Under the pieces are notes generated by a model. It worked only from the letters and a program-made list of their open reading frames with translations. It did not search any database and was not told where the DNA came from. The translations under genes and the position numbers were made by a program. Shown in pieces: positions 33,233 through 46,296 of a stretch of 60,000 nucleotides of DNA (position 1 is the first letter of the stretch; the number at the start of each line of letters is the position of its first letter). The DNA comes from Cryptomeria japonica. Its lineage: Eukaryota; Streptophyta; Pinopsida; Cupressales; Cupressaceae. Where the stretch lies: contig NC_081408.1 of assembly GCF_030272615.1 (NCBI RefSeq), forward strand, positions 197,994,841-198,054,840, written 5' to 3'.

Positions 33233-33716
33233 TATTAGAATAGATTTTGATGAAACATTTTCTCTAGTTATAAAAATGACTTCAATTAGAACCGTTCTAG
33301 GTCTTGTGGCTACAAAAGACTTGCATCTTGAACAACTAGATGTTAAAATCGCTTTTCTCCATTTTGTTTTGGAGGATGAAATCTCAATGCAACAACCACA
33401 TGGATTAGAGGTTTAAAGGTAAGGAGGAGTTAGTGTATAGGATGAATAATAGTCTATATGGCCTAAAGCAAGAACCCTGACAATGGTATTTAAAATTTGA
33501 TAGTTTCATGGTTGAATAAGGTTAGAACAGATGCCATTCTTATTATTGTGTTTATTTTAAGAGATTAGATAATGACAATTATATTATCCTTTTACTTTAT
33601 GTTGATGGCATACTTGTTGTTGGATCTAACATGTAGCATACAATGAACTTAAATAAAAATTAGCAAAGCCATTTGCTAGGAAGGATTTGGGTGCAGCTGA
33701 GCAAATCCTTGGTATG
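33233..33716 (+). pseudogene. Element E RT, N-terminal part
   Basis: Plus-strand RT pieces: RIDFDETFSLVIKMTS, LEQLDVKIAFLH, the polymerase-site region LLYVDGILVVGSNM in which the second catalytic Asp is Gly, and KDLGAAEQILGMRI in a shifted frame. At least one frameshift and several stops. The last codons read straight into the TSD of element F (AGGAT, 33717-33721). Confidence 0.88.
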
Positions 33717-33721
33717 AGGAT

Positions 33722-33875
33722 TGTTGAATATCCAAAATACTGAGAGGTGAGGAGTGAATCAATATTCCCTTGAACTTATTAAAATTTATAACTAACCAAT
33801 CACATAACATAACTTAATTGCAGTAAAGGAAATTAACACAAAACACATAACACTAGATTTATATGTGGAAAACCT
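33722..33875 (-). repeat. 3' LTR of element F, piece 1
   Basis: Matches the first 154 bp (plus-strand sense) of the LTR at 54771-55662 (TGTTGAATATCCAAAATA). It is interrupted by element G after GTGGAAAACCT. Confidence 0.9.
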
Positions 33876-35726
33876 TGTTGATCAAGTTGCAAGAACTAGA
33901 ATACTGAGAGAAAGGTGAATCAGTATTCCCATAAATTTCAAAACTTTCTTCACAACTAAAGCCCTCTACAGAAAATATCAAACAAACTTGTTTGATCTAA
34001 AATAGTTAATGAAGAATAAACATGAAGAACACAAGCACAAGATAAACACCAGATTTTATATGTGAAAATGCCAAATGGGAAAAACCACAGAGAGTGTTAA
34101 CTCTTAGGATAATATAACTAGTTATATTTGTGTTTACAAAAGGGGTGGCTCAGTGCTAGATTCCAAAAGTGGCTCACTGCTGGACTGCTCACTACAGATA
34201 CATAAGAAAAATGGCTAACTATCGAAACACTCACTACAACTGAAAAGGTTGAACTGAAAGGGATTACATCTCCAAATGCATGGGATAAGTTCTAAAGTTA
34301 AGTTCATATTACAAATCTCAAACCCCACAATAGATCCAGTTAGAGATCTATGTACAACTATCCTACATCGAGTCCACTAAAGGACTACTACAACACTATC
34401 TACAACTCACACTTCATGCACTACTATCTTCGATGCTAACTCTCTTTCACACATCACACACCTTCATACACTTATCCTTTTTCGTCATCCTACTGCATAT
34501 GCATATATATATTTTAGACACCTAAAATTGTCCTGTTTAATTAACTAAATATTTTTATTTATTTAAATTATCTTTCTTCTTAAATTAAATAAATATTTTG
34601 TTTATTTAATTGGTCCCACTTCCTCTATTAATTAAATAAGTATTTATTTATTTAATAAATTCATTAGCTTTTTATTCTATGTCACATCTCATTTATCTCT
34701 TAATTCTCCTCTACCTACCCCCTTCATTATTTTATTATTTCTTCTACCTACCCTTTAATCATAGTGACCATTTATTTCTTTCACCTCTTAGTCTTATCCC
34801 TCCATTTTCCAAAGTGTCTTTTGTATAAGACGATTATTTCTCTCTTTCTAACACCTAATGCGACTATCAAGCCTTCTTGCGATCAAGCAACTTCACAACC
34901 ATAATCTATTCTTTGATGAGCTCTTATGCACATACATAATTTGAGAGAAAATATATCAAACAAGATCAATGGAGATAGGAGACAATGGAGATTGAAACCC
35001 TACTTGACATGTGAATGGTAATATTGCTTCATTTGTTGATTTGCATGTTCTTACGTATCTTCATTGATGTTTTGTGGATGTTTTATTGTAAGACTAGGGT
35101 TTGTTGTGGTTGGATCTTTGTGGTTTTGCAATCATTTATTATCATCATTTTTCACCGTATACATATATATACCAGAGGACACAAATATAAAATAGTGTAT
35201 CGTCTATCCCCAACACCTTATCAATATGTTCATGTCAGCCTTTGCAAGACTTCTACACGCTTCCTTTACATACTCCAATTGCCAATGCATATACTAAAAT
35301 TACTAGAATGGGGCAGGCTCATCTGGACACAAGAATACTAACCCATAAGATAAAGCTCAATATCTCCAGAATGTATACTCTACATGTACCAAGAGGACCA
35401 CAACACAAAGATTGAAGAGATGCTATTTATATTGACCAAAACAGCTAAAATCAAGACTCTTAATTGATACCAAGATCAAAGAGAACACAAAGTGCACTAA
35501 AAAAATCATCATCCAGAGGTGCTAACAACATATTACCTCTATCATGATGCATAATAACTTCTAACCAAAATAACAACATCTATACATACCAAGATAACTG
35601 CACATAGTGACTGCATACAACCTCACATACAACATCCAGATTAATATCTAGATCACACACACTATCCGGTCTAAACTGGATAGCTGGTTTGACATCAATG
35701 ACAATAATATTCACACAAATATAACA
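33876..35726 (-). repeat. 3' LTR of element G, with an inserted solo LTR
   Basis: Plus-strand TGTTGATCAAGTTGC to AATATAACA. It pairs with 41589-42790. The excess length is explained by the 651 bp solo LTR at 34513-35163 plus its 5 bp TSD. It has the CCAAATGGGAAAAACCAC motif near 34071. Confidence 0.9.
34513..35163 (+). repeat. Solo LTR (651 bp) inside the LTR of element G
   Basis: Starts TTTAGACACCTAAAATTG (TG decayed to TT) and ends CACCGTATACA, with TATAT on both sides (34508-34512 and 35164-35168). The empty site is visible in the partner LTR near 42230. TGTAGACACC-type starts are typical of some plant LTRs. It is related to the minus-strand repeat at 16954-18023. The TSD is low-complexity and therefore weak evidence. 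Confidence 0.7.
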
Positions 35727-35738
35727 ATCTCCCCCTTT
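35727..35738 (-). promoter_or_regulatory. Polypurine tract of element G
   Basis: AAAGGGGGAGAT on the minus strand next to the LTR; a second tract (AAAAGGGGGGGAAAA) lies at about 35836-35848. Same tract sequence as elements C, D and H. Confidence 0.8.
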
Positions 35739-36053
35739 ATCATTGATGGCAAAATATATCTAAAGCATAATTTCACACAACTCCTCCTTACTTATGCAAC
35801 TCCTCAAATCCAAGAAACTATATTCTATTACTAGATTTTCCCCCCCTTTTGACATCGAGGACAAAGGATGCCTTTGATGAAAAAGGAAAAGACAAGGAAA
35901 AAATATATACAACCAGAAAAATGTCAAAACTTGAGTATTACATAATGACCTTGAATTGCTCTTCTTCGGAAATAAAAGCTTTTATTTTTCCTTCAGATCT
36001 GAAAGAACTTCCCAAGAATGTGTGGCTAGTATAATACTAACTAAAAGACTTTT

Positions 36054-37260
36054 TCACTCTACCAATAGATCAACTGAATGCAAAAAACTATCTGGAGCAA
36101 ATGGATTATGTTCATACTCAACTACATTCTCAAACAATGCTGAAAAATTCTCTAACTTAGCTTCAACAATCTCCTTAACCTTCCAAAATATGTTTACAAA
36201 GTCTTCTTTTTGCCTTTGTAGCAATAAGAGCTCAGCTTGAAGAGTGTTAATTATTTTCCTTTGCACACCATCCTTATCATTCAAAAAGTCAAAAGACTTA
36301 CCTAGACTTGTCAAATCATCCTTAATAACATCAATCTTACTTTTGTGCTTCACTACAACTATCAACCAAGAGATACATTACATGTAGATTCTTCTAGCAC
36401 TGTAGATATAGTCTCTTAATTCCTCAATACATTCATTCAACAAATTCTACATATCTAGACCTTTTTCCTTAATAGACCGGTGAAACATTCTTTCTTTTAG
36501 AACCTCATTCAAAGATTTAGGAAGTTGATTACTGATATCTTTAGGTCTCATGTTGTTCTGGATCAGATACTTCATCAAAATGCTCTCAATTTTATCTGAC
36601 TCAATTGAAGTTAGCCACATCACACCAATCTTCTTGATTCCATCCATACTATCAACTAATTTTAGCAAATTGGACTCATCATCTGAATCTCCAACTACCT
36701 GCTTTGAAACTTCCAAAATTCCACCAGCTACAAGGGATTTGGGATCATTGATAACTACAACATCTTCCATCTTGCTTCCTTTAAACTTTGAAACACTAAC
36801 AGGAACAAATTGTCTCCTTTTCTTCTTTCCAGAGTAACAATCTCCAGAATTGAAAGATACAAAAACTAAGCCAACACTCCACATATCTAGAAATGATTTG
36901 AAATAGGTGTTACAAGCTTCCTCTTTGTTAACCATATTATTCAAATATCTAAATATTTTCCTTGCATTTGGAACACCAAACATCCATATAACATTATCTT
37001 TTTCTAGAAAAGACTCCAAATAGTACATCACCAAACTTACAAGTAATGATCTGAACTGGAAAGCATAGTTCCTCTCTTTTGTCATCTTAATATTATCTAA
37101 CATAAATTCTTTCAGAAATTCACACAAGCTAAATGATTTGTTCTCCATTACAAGCATATGTTTCATATACATTACAATTGTTGAGGTGGCACCTTCTCTA
37201 TTTTTGAAATAGATTTTATTAGAGATTCCATAGGCAACATACCTCACCATAGGGTTGATG
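36054..37260 (-). pseudogene. Element G gag-like protein, core and C-terminal part
   Basis: The 267-codon minus-strand frame 37250-36447 carries MVRYVAYGISNKIYFKNR, RNYAFQFRSLLVSLVMYY and EEACNTYFKSF, then a charged region with KKRRQFVPVS. After a stop comes a helical frame (36365-36054) rich in Leu/Lys/Glu (LQAELLLLQRQKEDF). The core aligns by eye with element F at about 52455-52720 (HPFKYGTLHLCILFYF; DAFTTYFSLFQ). I do not recognise the family. Its position in an LTR element suggests a structural, gag-like or accessory role (inference). Confidence 0.7.
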
Positions 37261-37283
37261 ATTGTGTTAATGATTAAGGCTCA

Positions 37284-37676
37284 CTAATCACCCCTCACAA
37301 CGATTAGGGCTTCCACTTCTCTGTTCAAGATTGACTTCTTTGTCAGAAATACTCCATTTTCACTCAAGCCAATGATCACAAAAATTATTTCCTTCCTGAT
37401 TGGATAGTGTTTATCCAACACAATATTGTTATCTTGCAAACGGCTAAGAATTATCCTTATAACTTTTACATTATCAAAGCAAGGGAATTTGGTCCAAAGA
37501 TTCAGACCCTTGCCTTCCAAACCTTTGACCCTTTGCAATTGATCATCATTCAAACCAACTTCAACAGCTATAATTTTCTTTGAGTTAAATTCATTCAAAA
37601 GCACTCTATCCAATGTCTGAAATTCTTCATTGATAGGTTCTCCAATGATCAATTTTCCTTCCATGATTTCTTGCAC
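37284..37676 (-). pseudogene. Element G gag-like protein, central part
   Basis: A 130-codon open frame with GLNLWTKFPCFDNVKVIR, VLDKHYPIRKEIIFVIIGL and ILNREVEALIVVRGD. It corresponds to element F 52835-53167 (YGETWARLAMSRFHNEF, WLDQTHLITKDVIRAITSL), with Leu/Trp and Leu-Asp landmarks in the same order. It is separated by a stop from the next part of the gene. Unknown domain. Confidence 0.65.
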
Positions 37677-38099
37677 TACTCAATTTTCTTTTGCTTTACT
37701 TTTTGCAATATTATCAATCACAAATAACCGATATGAAGGAAATAACTTTGAAAACTGATACTTATCTTTCTAAAAAGATACTTCATTAGGGTTTTCCCAC
37801 CAAGATCTATCTTATCACTGATGTCAGCAAGATTCTTCTAATTACTAGATGTCACTGAAAGTATTGTCATGCCATATTAGCAACATGATCCACTCAGATG
37901 AGGAGGATAGAAAATTTCTTTCAGAATAACACTCCCCTTGACTCAAAGCTCTAAACTTAGTTACCAAAGGAAGGGGTGCCTACACTGGGTTCTAGTACAT
38001 CAGTCTCACTTCCTTCATTCTCACAATTCTTTCTCCAAACCAAATTTTATTTCTTCTTTCATTCACTATACTTCATCACAATCTTATCAATATATTTCT

Positions 38100-39005
38100 C
38101 CATATTTCCATTCTTGCATTGATTAGAATAATATCCAAACTATCTACATTTTATTCAGCTAATAGTCTTCCCTTCAGAACTTAGTGGTTGTGATTTGTAT
38201 CTACACTGATTAGCTTTATGTCCATAGTTATTGAAAATGTAACAATATCTATGAAAGTTATAACTCTTCTTGTTTGTATCAACCAGATTATAACTCTAAT
38301 TCACAATATGATGTCTGCAAAGACTTTCTTTATGTCCAAACATCTTGCAAATATAACACTGAATGTCTATATAGTTTGTTTCCTTGTGTTCAAATTTATT
38401 GTGTTTAAAATAATAGCCATTGAAATACGGATGCCTTTGTCTATTAGGCTATCAAACCGATGGTCTTCTTACATTAGATTTCTGATTCCAAGACATCTTC
38501 TCATCTTCTGACTTCTTCTCTACTTCAACTTTGATTTCTTTGTTTTCTTCTTTATCATTCTAATCTGAACATATACTAGGTTCGAAACCAAGTCCATTTT
38601 TGTCTGAATTAACTTGGCGCATGCTGATCACATCTTCCAAAGGTTTACTACTGTCCAAGATCTTGTTTTTTTCCTTGAGATTCTTAAACTCTTGTTCAAG
38701 CTTTTCATATTCTCTAGAATTTTGCTTTATTGTTTCTTTTAGGAGCTGCTTTGTCTTGTCCTTTTCTTCAATCTTTTGTATTAGATCTTTGATAGTGTCG
38801 TTCACCTATTTCAATTGATTGTAACCTCCTTATGCCTTAGTTTGAACTTATGGATTTTCACTCTCAATTTTTGCACACATTCATTTGCTATCTTCACATT
38901 CTCTTTCAATTCTTCATTCTCTGATTCAACACATTCCAAATATTCAAGAGATATCTTTAAATATTCATCCATTTGAAAGTCTTTGGTCATACATATAGGT
39001 ACCAT
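38100..39005 (-). pseudogene. Element G gag-like protein, N-terminal coiled coil and zinc knuckles
   Basis: The start is taken at 39005 (MVPICMTKDFQMDEYL), 52 nt from the primer site once the solo LTR is removed. The first ~160 residues are strongly coiled-coil (SENEELKENVKIANECV, LKETIKQNSREYEKLEQEF). Knuckle-like units follow: CYICKMFGHKESLC at 38318-38359, CYIFNNYGHKANQC at about 38202-38246 (second Cys lost) and a more decayed CxxxFGYYSNQC unit near 38110-38150; a further relic may precede them near 38400. An internal Met at 38972 is the best match to the start in F. Stops interrupt the frame near 38811 and 38550. Confidence 0.72.
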
Positions 39006-39038
39006 GATTCAACCAACGTGGATCTCCCTCAAGCATTT

Positions 39039-41545
39039 TGTTAGCATTGTGTTGTCATTGATGTCAATCGGTATAGGATGGCAACCAATATTGGAGATTG
39101 ATGAGCAGTGTTGTCATTGATTCATATCGGAAATGGTGTTATTGATGTCAACCAGTATAGCAGGTCACCGATAAGGAAGAGAGTGTCATTCAGCATAATG
39201 ATCATTGGAGTAATCAGTACACAAGTTAGTTTTGACTTGTATTGAAGGCATGGATAAGAGACTGGTATGGTATAACAACCGATAAATGGTATGTTGGTAG
39301 TGCATTGTTGCCAACCAGCGAGTGTGCAAGAAGAGTGAGCTTATGTAGATGTGCCAACTGGTATGTTGTTGGATGTTTGGTTGTGAAACAAGAGGATTCC
39401 TGATGGATAAAGATGCAGTCACCAGATGATGAGAAGATTCATAGAGAGTGTGCCAAACATGATCATATGTGTCTATTTAAAGATATGTATGTTCAAATAG
39501 GGATGCCATATTGGTGCAATGTCAGATGCAGATGACTAGAATCCACCCTCACTAGGAAATGGAGCTTATCTCCTATTATTTATGGAATTCATCATAGTCC
39601 TCTGAGATAAGACAAAAGAGTAGAAGGCAGGCGATTGAAGGATCACACCAAATGAACTAGTGAATTCACTAAGTTGCCTCAGGTGCATGAAATCAAAGAT
39701 ATGCACCAGATAAGCTAGGTAGGCATGTTGAGCTACTAGGATAAAGAAAGAAAAGTAAATGAGTGATGGGTTTGTCATGTTGAAAAAATAGTTGAGATGA
39801 TGTCTAGGATGATAAAGATATTGGCAATATTAAGCAGCTGTAGATAAAGAATACAATCAGAATGAAAATGTAGATGGGAACAGTTGAATATTGATGACAA
39901 GGTGTCATCAAGGTTATTACCGGTATGTAGGTCAATCAGTGAGTGAGAAAAAGAGAAGGTGTGTAAGGCTCTTATCTGATAAAGAAGAGAATGCTATGTT
40001 TTGGCATGTGAAGTGACCAGTGAAGGTGTTTCATCGATAGATCAACAAAGTGCAAGTTTGAAGGCAAACCGGTTAGGGTATAACCAGCAGGGTTAGTGAA
40101 CCGGCAGATGAACATAGTTATGTGGTTGGTTGATGATATTGTCTGGACCAACTTAGATGGCTTAGCAGAGATAGATGCCGACAGAGATGCCATGTGGAGT
40201 CCAAGTGTCAAACAAATGGATTGTGCATTATTGGTGAGGTAGGTGGCAACTAGTCAACATTAATGTCGATATCATGTTTCATGGGTCAAGAGAAGAAGGG
40301 TGTGGCTCAAGACTGATCAAAGGACAAAGATCTAATTTGGTGACTTCATGATCGAGGTTGAGTGTCCAAGTGTTGATCAGGGTAGGTGAAGCTATCTGTG
40401 TGATTGCTTCATAGATGTTTGACAAGTGCAGACTGAAAGTGGTGTCGTGTTTGCCAAATAGGGTAAATGTGTTCTGAGCGCAGTAGGTCAATCTTTGGAA
40501 GGAGTTGATCTCTGTAAGGAGATTTGATTGGATTTGGTTTGCCTTAGGGTTAATGAAGAAACCCTAGCGAGCCAAAAGTTTGAAAGTCAGTCATGGCAGG
40601 AAAACTCAAGTATAAGTATGTCGACTCATGACTAAAGATGATTGATGATGCTACAGGCTAGGTGATGAAGTATAGAGGGTGAAAGAGAAGTAGAGAGCCA
40701 ACCAGTCTAAGAATTTATTGAATATCATCATGATTGAGTGCTTGAGAGAGAACTAGTTAGAAGAGTCTAACCAATGAGGGTGAAACAACCGGCATACTAT
40801 CATTGTGCCGAATAGTGGTGTGAACTTCTAAGTAGTGAACTGACAAAGGAATCAAAGAAGAGTGATCCTACAGAGAAGAAATAGAGAAGATTAGTGCAGG
40901 GGTTAAACTGGCATGTGAAGTAACCAGCAAGCTGAGAACCGGTGGTGATTGGAGAATAGTGAGCAAGTAGAAGAGTACTGGCAAAGAAGAAGTAGAGGTT
41001 GAACTAGTAAGGTTGCAACAAAGAGTGAGTTGTAGTAGGAGATAAGGTTGTAGTAGAAACGTGAGCAGAGACCAAAAAAGAATTGGATAGAGGTGAACCG
41101 GTGGAGAGACATATGTGAGAGTTATAAAGTTCTTTTGTAATAAGGATATTACTTTTGTATTTGAAATATGATTTTGTAATCATTGAGTTGGAGCTCAGTG
41201 CAGAGGTTGGTTCTCCTTGGGTTGGTTTCCTAGAGTAGGAGTGGTTCTCCTTGGTTTGGCACCCTAAATGTTGTAACCGAAGTGTTTCATTGTGAGGCTA
41301 GATTAGAGTAGTAGTCTCCAACAACATTTCTCACTGAGGTTTTTCCCATCTTGGTTTTGCCTTGTACATCTGGTGTTATGTGATGTCCCTTTTATGTGTG
41401 GTTGCATTTGTGTCATCCTCCCATCTAACCGGTATGTTTTTCTTATGTTAGATCTATTAACCGGTATACACACATAAGATAGAAAAGGGAAAAGTTTGGA
41501 TACCACTGATTCACCGCCCCTCTCAGTGGCATCTTGTGTTCAACA
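39039..41545 (+). repeat. Large solo LTR (2507 bp) in the leader of element G
   Basis: Begins TGTTAGCATTGTGTTG, ends TGTGTTCAACA and is flanked by a perfect TSD CATTT (39034-39038 and 41546-41550). It contains GGTTTTTCCCATCTTGG (about 41338), the complement of the copia LTR motif found elsewhere here, which orients it on the plus strand; a GATTCACCGCCCC stretch follows near its end. No coding capacity; short frames in it are ignored. Its removal restores a leader for element G of the same length as in F. Confidence 0.88.
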
Positions 41546-41574
41546 CATTTAAGCTTTCCAAGCAAGGAACCAAA

Positions 41575-41586
41575 GCTTTGATACCA
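41575..41586 (-). promoter_or_regulatory. Primer-binding site of element G
   Basis: TGGTATCAAAGC on the minus strand, two bases from the LTR; the same tRNA-Met-type site as in copia element C. Confidence 0.88.
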
Positions 41587-41588
41587 AT

Positions 41589-42790
41589 TATTGATCAGGT
41601 TAAAAGCACTAGAATACTGAGTGGGGGGGTGGATCAGTATTCCCATAGATTTCAAAACTTTCCTCACAACTAAAGCCCTCCATAGAAAATATAAAACTAA
41701 CTTGACCAATCTAAAATAGTTAATGTAGAATAAATATGATGAACACAACCCTAAGATAATTACCGGATTTTATACATGGTAAACCCAAATGGGAAAAACC
41801 ACAAAGAGTGTTAACTCTCAGGAGAATATATCTAGTTATGTTTGTGTTTACAAAAGGGGTGGCTCATTTCCAGATTACAAAAGAAGCTCACTATCAGACT
41901 GCTCACTAGATATATAAGAAAAAAGGATAACTATCGGAATGCTCACTAAAAATGAAAAGATTAAACTGAAAGGGATTGCATCTCCAAATGCATGGGATCA
42001 GTTCTAAAATTAAGCTTAGATTAAAAATCTCAAACTCTATAGTAGATCTAGTTAGAGATCTCTGTACAACTATCCTGCATCAAGTCTGGTAAAGGACTAT
42101 AGCACCGCCACAACACTGTTTGCCTTTGTTGTCTGCAACTCACACTTCATGCACTGCTATGTTCATTGCTAAATCTCTTTCACACATCACACACCTTCAT
42201 ACAGTTATCCCTTTTCATCATCCTACTACATATATATATGTGTGTGTGTACCAGAGAACAAAAAAAAAAAATAGTGTGTCGACTATCCCCAACATGTTAT
42301 CAGTATGCTCGTGTCAACCTTCACAAGAATTATACACGCTTCCTTTACATACTTCAATTGCTAGTGCATATACCAAGATTACCAAAATGGGGCAAGGTCA
42401 TCCAGACCCAAGAATACTGACCCATAAGATCAAGTTCAATATCTCCAAAATGTAGACTCCACACATACCAAGAGGACCGCAACACAAAGCTCAAAGAGAT
42501 ACTACTGCTATTGACAAAAACAACTAATATCTGGACTCATAATTGATACCGAGATCAAAGAGATTGAAAAGTGCACTCAAAAAATCATCGTCCAGAGATG
42601 TCCACAATGTATTACCTCTATCATACTGCATAATAACTTCTAACCAGAATAGCAACATATATACATACGAAGAGAACTACACATATTGACTGCATACAAC
42701 CTTACATAGAATATCCACAAATACATTGTCTAGTCCAAATCGAATAGCTAGTTTGACATCAATGATAATAATATTCATAGAATTCTAACA
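41589..42790 (-). repeat. 5' LTR of element G
   Basis: 1202 bp, starting TATTGATCAGG (TG decayed to TA) and ending ATTCTAACA on the plus strand. It has the CCCAAATGGGAAAAACCAC motif at 41784-41802 and pairs with 33876-35726. Confidence 0.9.
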
Positions 42791-42844
42791 AATGCAACAT
42801 GGGAAAAACCACAGAGAGAGTGATCTCTTAAGTATAATGTAATA
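42791..42844 (-). repeat. 3' LTR of element F, piece 2
   Basis: 54 bp between elements G and H, matching about 54921-54973 of the intact F LTR (ACATGGGAAAAACCAC, GTGATCTCTTA). Confidence 0.85.
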
Positions 42845-44164
42845 TGTTGGCAACAACAATGAAGGAAAATTGAGATGGGGGGTGAATCAGTTTTCACCAG
42901 ATTAAAAAATTTAAGCACAACTTCTTATCTGATCAATTGCAGCAAGAACAAAGATAAACACAATAATAGAAACACACACAACACGAAGATTTTGATGTGG
43001 AAAACCTGGTTAAGGAAAAAACCACAGTGGGAACCTACCCACAATAAGATGATACTCTACACTAGTATGTGAAAATATTACAATGGGGAATGCACATGCA
43101 TTTAGGCACACTGCCTAGAGCTCACTATTCAAAAATAAGAAGGGCTACAACTCTAAGGAAGTCTCACCACCTTACAAAGATTGGACAACAATTTAGATGA
43201 GATGAACTAAAAGAATAACATCTTTTAATGCCTGATGACGGTTCCAGTTAAGCACATTTGTCTGCCCTGCAACACGCTCTGTTCTACATTTCTCACCGAA
43301 AGATAAATTCACTTGTTCACACATACACCACTCTCTAATAATGCAAACCCAACACCTATATCCCAATTACATGAATATGATACCTATTTATACAAATCAT
43401 CAACCTTGACTACAAGGTCAGCTTAATCCTTAAGACCTAATTACAAAATTACATCACATGATACATAAATCAACCACTAGACCAATATGATGCCATGACA
43501 ACATATAATGCACCCAAATCAAATCCATGAACATGCAACACCACCATAAATCTTGCAAAGATCATCTGCAACACACCACACCACCAAAAATATCACATAA
43601 CACAAAGAACATCACCGAACCCATAAGATCTTCAATAACACGCACAATGATCAATGCAAACCAATAAAGCAAATTGGACATGCTTAGGAAACACTAACAA
43701 GCATGTTAGAACCATTTGTAATAGCTACACCAACATGACTTAATCAAATCTCCATCAATCAACACGCTGATACTCAAGAACACTCAATAGTAGCAACTGG
43801 GACTAGAAAGATAACTTGTGGAGCACCAAATCACAAACCATATAAGTTGAAGATATACATGAGCATCCCAAACACTCTCCCAAATCTGCAACTCAAGATA
43901 TAATATTTCTGGAGCGCATCAGATCAAATACTAGAGCACTGCAACATTGAACACTAAAAACCAATCCTCATACTAGAATCCATAACTTGATCAAATCAAC
44001 ACATATCATCATGAAACCAACATTGAATCAACTAGAGATACCTCATTACTAAAATCACAAATTTACACTAGCACATCTGCAACATACCAACTCTCTATAA
44101 TATCAAAACATAGGAATATGTTGACATCAATGACAACAACATACCCTAGCATTAATATCCAACA
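42845..44164 (-). repeat. 3' LTR of element H
   Basis: 1320 bp, TGTTGGCAACAACAATGAAGG at the left and AATATCCAACA at the right (plus strand). It pairs with 48061-49399. A GGAAAAAACCACAGTGGG motif lies near 43013. Confidence 0.93.
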
Positions 44165-44176
44165 ATCTCCCCCTTT
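44165..44176 (-). promoter_or_regulatory. Polypurine tract of element H, with extra copies
   Basis: AAAGGGGGAGAT on the minus strand abuts the LTR. A second unit at 44236-44250 reads CAGGGGGAGATTGTTG, duplicating the tract together with the first bases of the LTR; a third lies at about 44299-44312. Confidence 0.85.
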
Positions 44177-44490
44177 GGCATTGATGGTAACATATGAATG
44201 TGAAAAACAATCAATGAAAAGAAAGGAATCAACACCAACAATCTCCCCCTGAGATCATGCACACAAAGCTTCCATGATAAGGTTGTTTTTCACATGCTTC
44301 TCTCCCCCTTTGAAAGAAATGCCAAAGACACATACAAGTCATTATTCTCTCCCTTACAGATAATCTCTCTCCTAAGCACAAACCACTGAACCACATACTG
44401 ACTACTCCAGCTGAGTAGCAACACCTTCTCATCAATCTAGATAAGAAGATAAGACTATGAAGTCCACTGGATTGATGAATATCAATGCAT

Positions 44491-46190
44491 CTACTTCTCA
44501 TTAGGAGGGGCAAAGACCCCTAGCTTATCTCTCAGATATATAAATGTATCTGTAGGCAAAGGCTTAGTAAAAATATCTGTAATCTCATCCTTTGTAGACA
44601 CATACTCCAATTTGACTTCTTCCTCACTGAACTTCTCCCTCAAGAAGTGATACTTAATTGATATATGCTTTGTTTTAGAATGAAGTAATAGATTCTTGGA
44701 AATATTAATAACACTTTAATTATCACAATATATAACAATAGGCTCATCATAAACAACTCTAATATCCTTCAGCATCTGCTTCATTCAAACTACCTGAGTA
44801 CAGTTGCTAGCAGTAGCAATGTATTCAACTTTTGTAGTAGATAGAGACATAGCATCTTGCTTCTTACTCACTCAAGAAACCAACTTCTTTCCCAAAATGA
44901 ATGCCTCACTGGAGGTACTCTTCTAGTCATCAACATTACCTACCCAAACAATATCAATATAAGAACATAACATGAAACCATCATTCTTTGGACACCACAA
45001 ACTATAGTCAATTTTTCCCTTCAAGTATCTGAAAATCCCCTTCACAACACTAACATGAATTTCTTTAGGATCAACTTGAAATCTTACACAAAGACAAACA
45101 ACATGCATAATATCTGGTCTAGTATGAGTCAAGTATAGTAGTCCAACAACCATAGATCTATACAAGGTATGATTAAATTTTAGAGATTCATCTTGCTTAG
45201 ACAACTTGCATCTAGTCACCATAGGAGTTCCAATAGGTTAAGAGTCATCTAACCCAAACTTCTTCAATAGTTCCTTCACACACTTAGATTGAGAAATGAA
45301 AATACCTTTATTAGTCCATGTAATCTGCAATTCTAAGAAGAATTTCATCTCACCTATCATAGAGATCTCAAACTCTTTTTACATATCATCAGCAAACCTC
45401 ATACTCAACTCATCATCTCCTCAAAAAATAATATCAACAAAAACTTCAACAATCAAAAGGTTATAATTATCAACTTTAAAGTATAAATTACTATTAGCAG
45501 TACCTTTACAAAATCCCAACTTCATCAAATACCTGTCCAATCTATCATACCAAGCTCTAGGGGCTTGTTTAAGTCCATACAATACTTTCTTCAATCTGCA
45601 TACCATGTCTCCTTCATCTGATAATGAAAACCCATTTGGTTTCTCAATGCAGACTTCTTCCAAATCACCATTAAAAAATGTTGACTTCACAAACATCTGA
45701 TATACCTTGAAATTCTTATAAGAAGCATATGCAAGAAGTAATCTAACAACTTCAATTATAGCTACCAAAGAAAAAATCTCATAATCAATTCCTTCCATCT
45801 GTGAGAATCCCTTACACACCAATCTTGCTTTGTTTCTAGCCACTTCACTGGCTTCATTCAATTTATTTCTAAATACCCATTTTGTACCAATCGCATTCTT
45901 ATCTTTTGTCTTAGAAACAAGTTCTCATGTATTGTTCTTCTCAATCTGACTCAACACTTCTTTCATAGCTTTTATCCAATTATCATCTTTACAAGCTTGA
46001 ACAACATCTTTAGGTTCAATCTTGGAAATCAAATATATTTATTCAGCAACAATCCTTCTCCTAGTCATCACACCTTTATTTTTATCACCAATAATCTATT
46101 TTTTTGAATGATTTAATCTCATGTACCTCGGAGTCTTCTGACTATTCTGATTCTTAGGTTCTTGAACTTCTTCATCGGTGACAACAATAT
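44491..46190 (-). pseudogene. Element H RT and RNase H
   Basis: Minus-strand [21 protein letters not shown] (about 45800), [16 protein letters not shown] and [15 protein letters not shown] (about 45560). The polymerase motif reads VFVDIIF near 45425, with one catalytic Asp deleted, followed by a stop. RNase H is represented by LWCPKNDGFMLCSYID (the TDAD Asp is changed), STTKVEYIATASNC, YCDN-stop-SVINISKN and DIFTKPLPTD, ending at 44491. At least six stops. Confidence 0.9.
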
Positions 46191-46296
46191 CTAGATTGTC
46201 TCTCTAGTGGATCATTCTACTTCTCAATATGCACTTGCTCTAAAATAATATCTTGATCATCAAACTCATATCCGCCTCAAGTCTGCATTCTTTGAC

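Larger units (their letters stand above)
33876..42790 (-). mobile_element. Element G: non-autonomous LTR retrotransposon related to F
   Basis: A minus-strand element inserted into the 3' LTR of F. LTRs are 33876-35726 (expanded by a solo LTR) and 41589-42790. Flanking 5-mers are AACCT and AATGC, where the intact F LTR has AACCC, so the TSD is decayed. The internal region (35727-41588) has a primer site, polypurine tracts and the same coiled-coil and zinc-knuckle gene as F, with no pol domains seen. A 2.5 kb solo LTR sits in its short leader. Confidence 0.85.
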
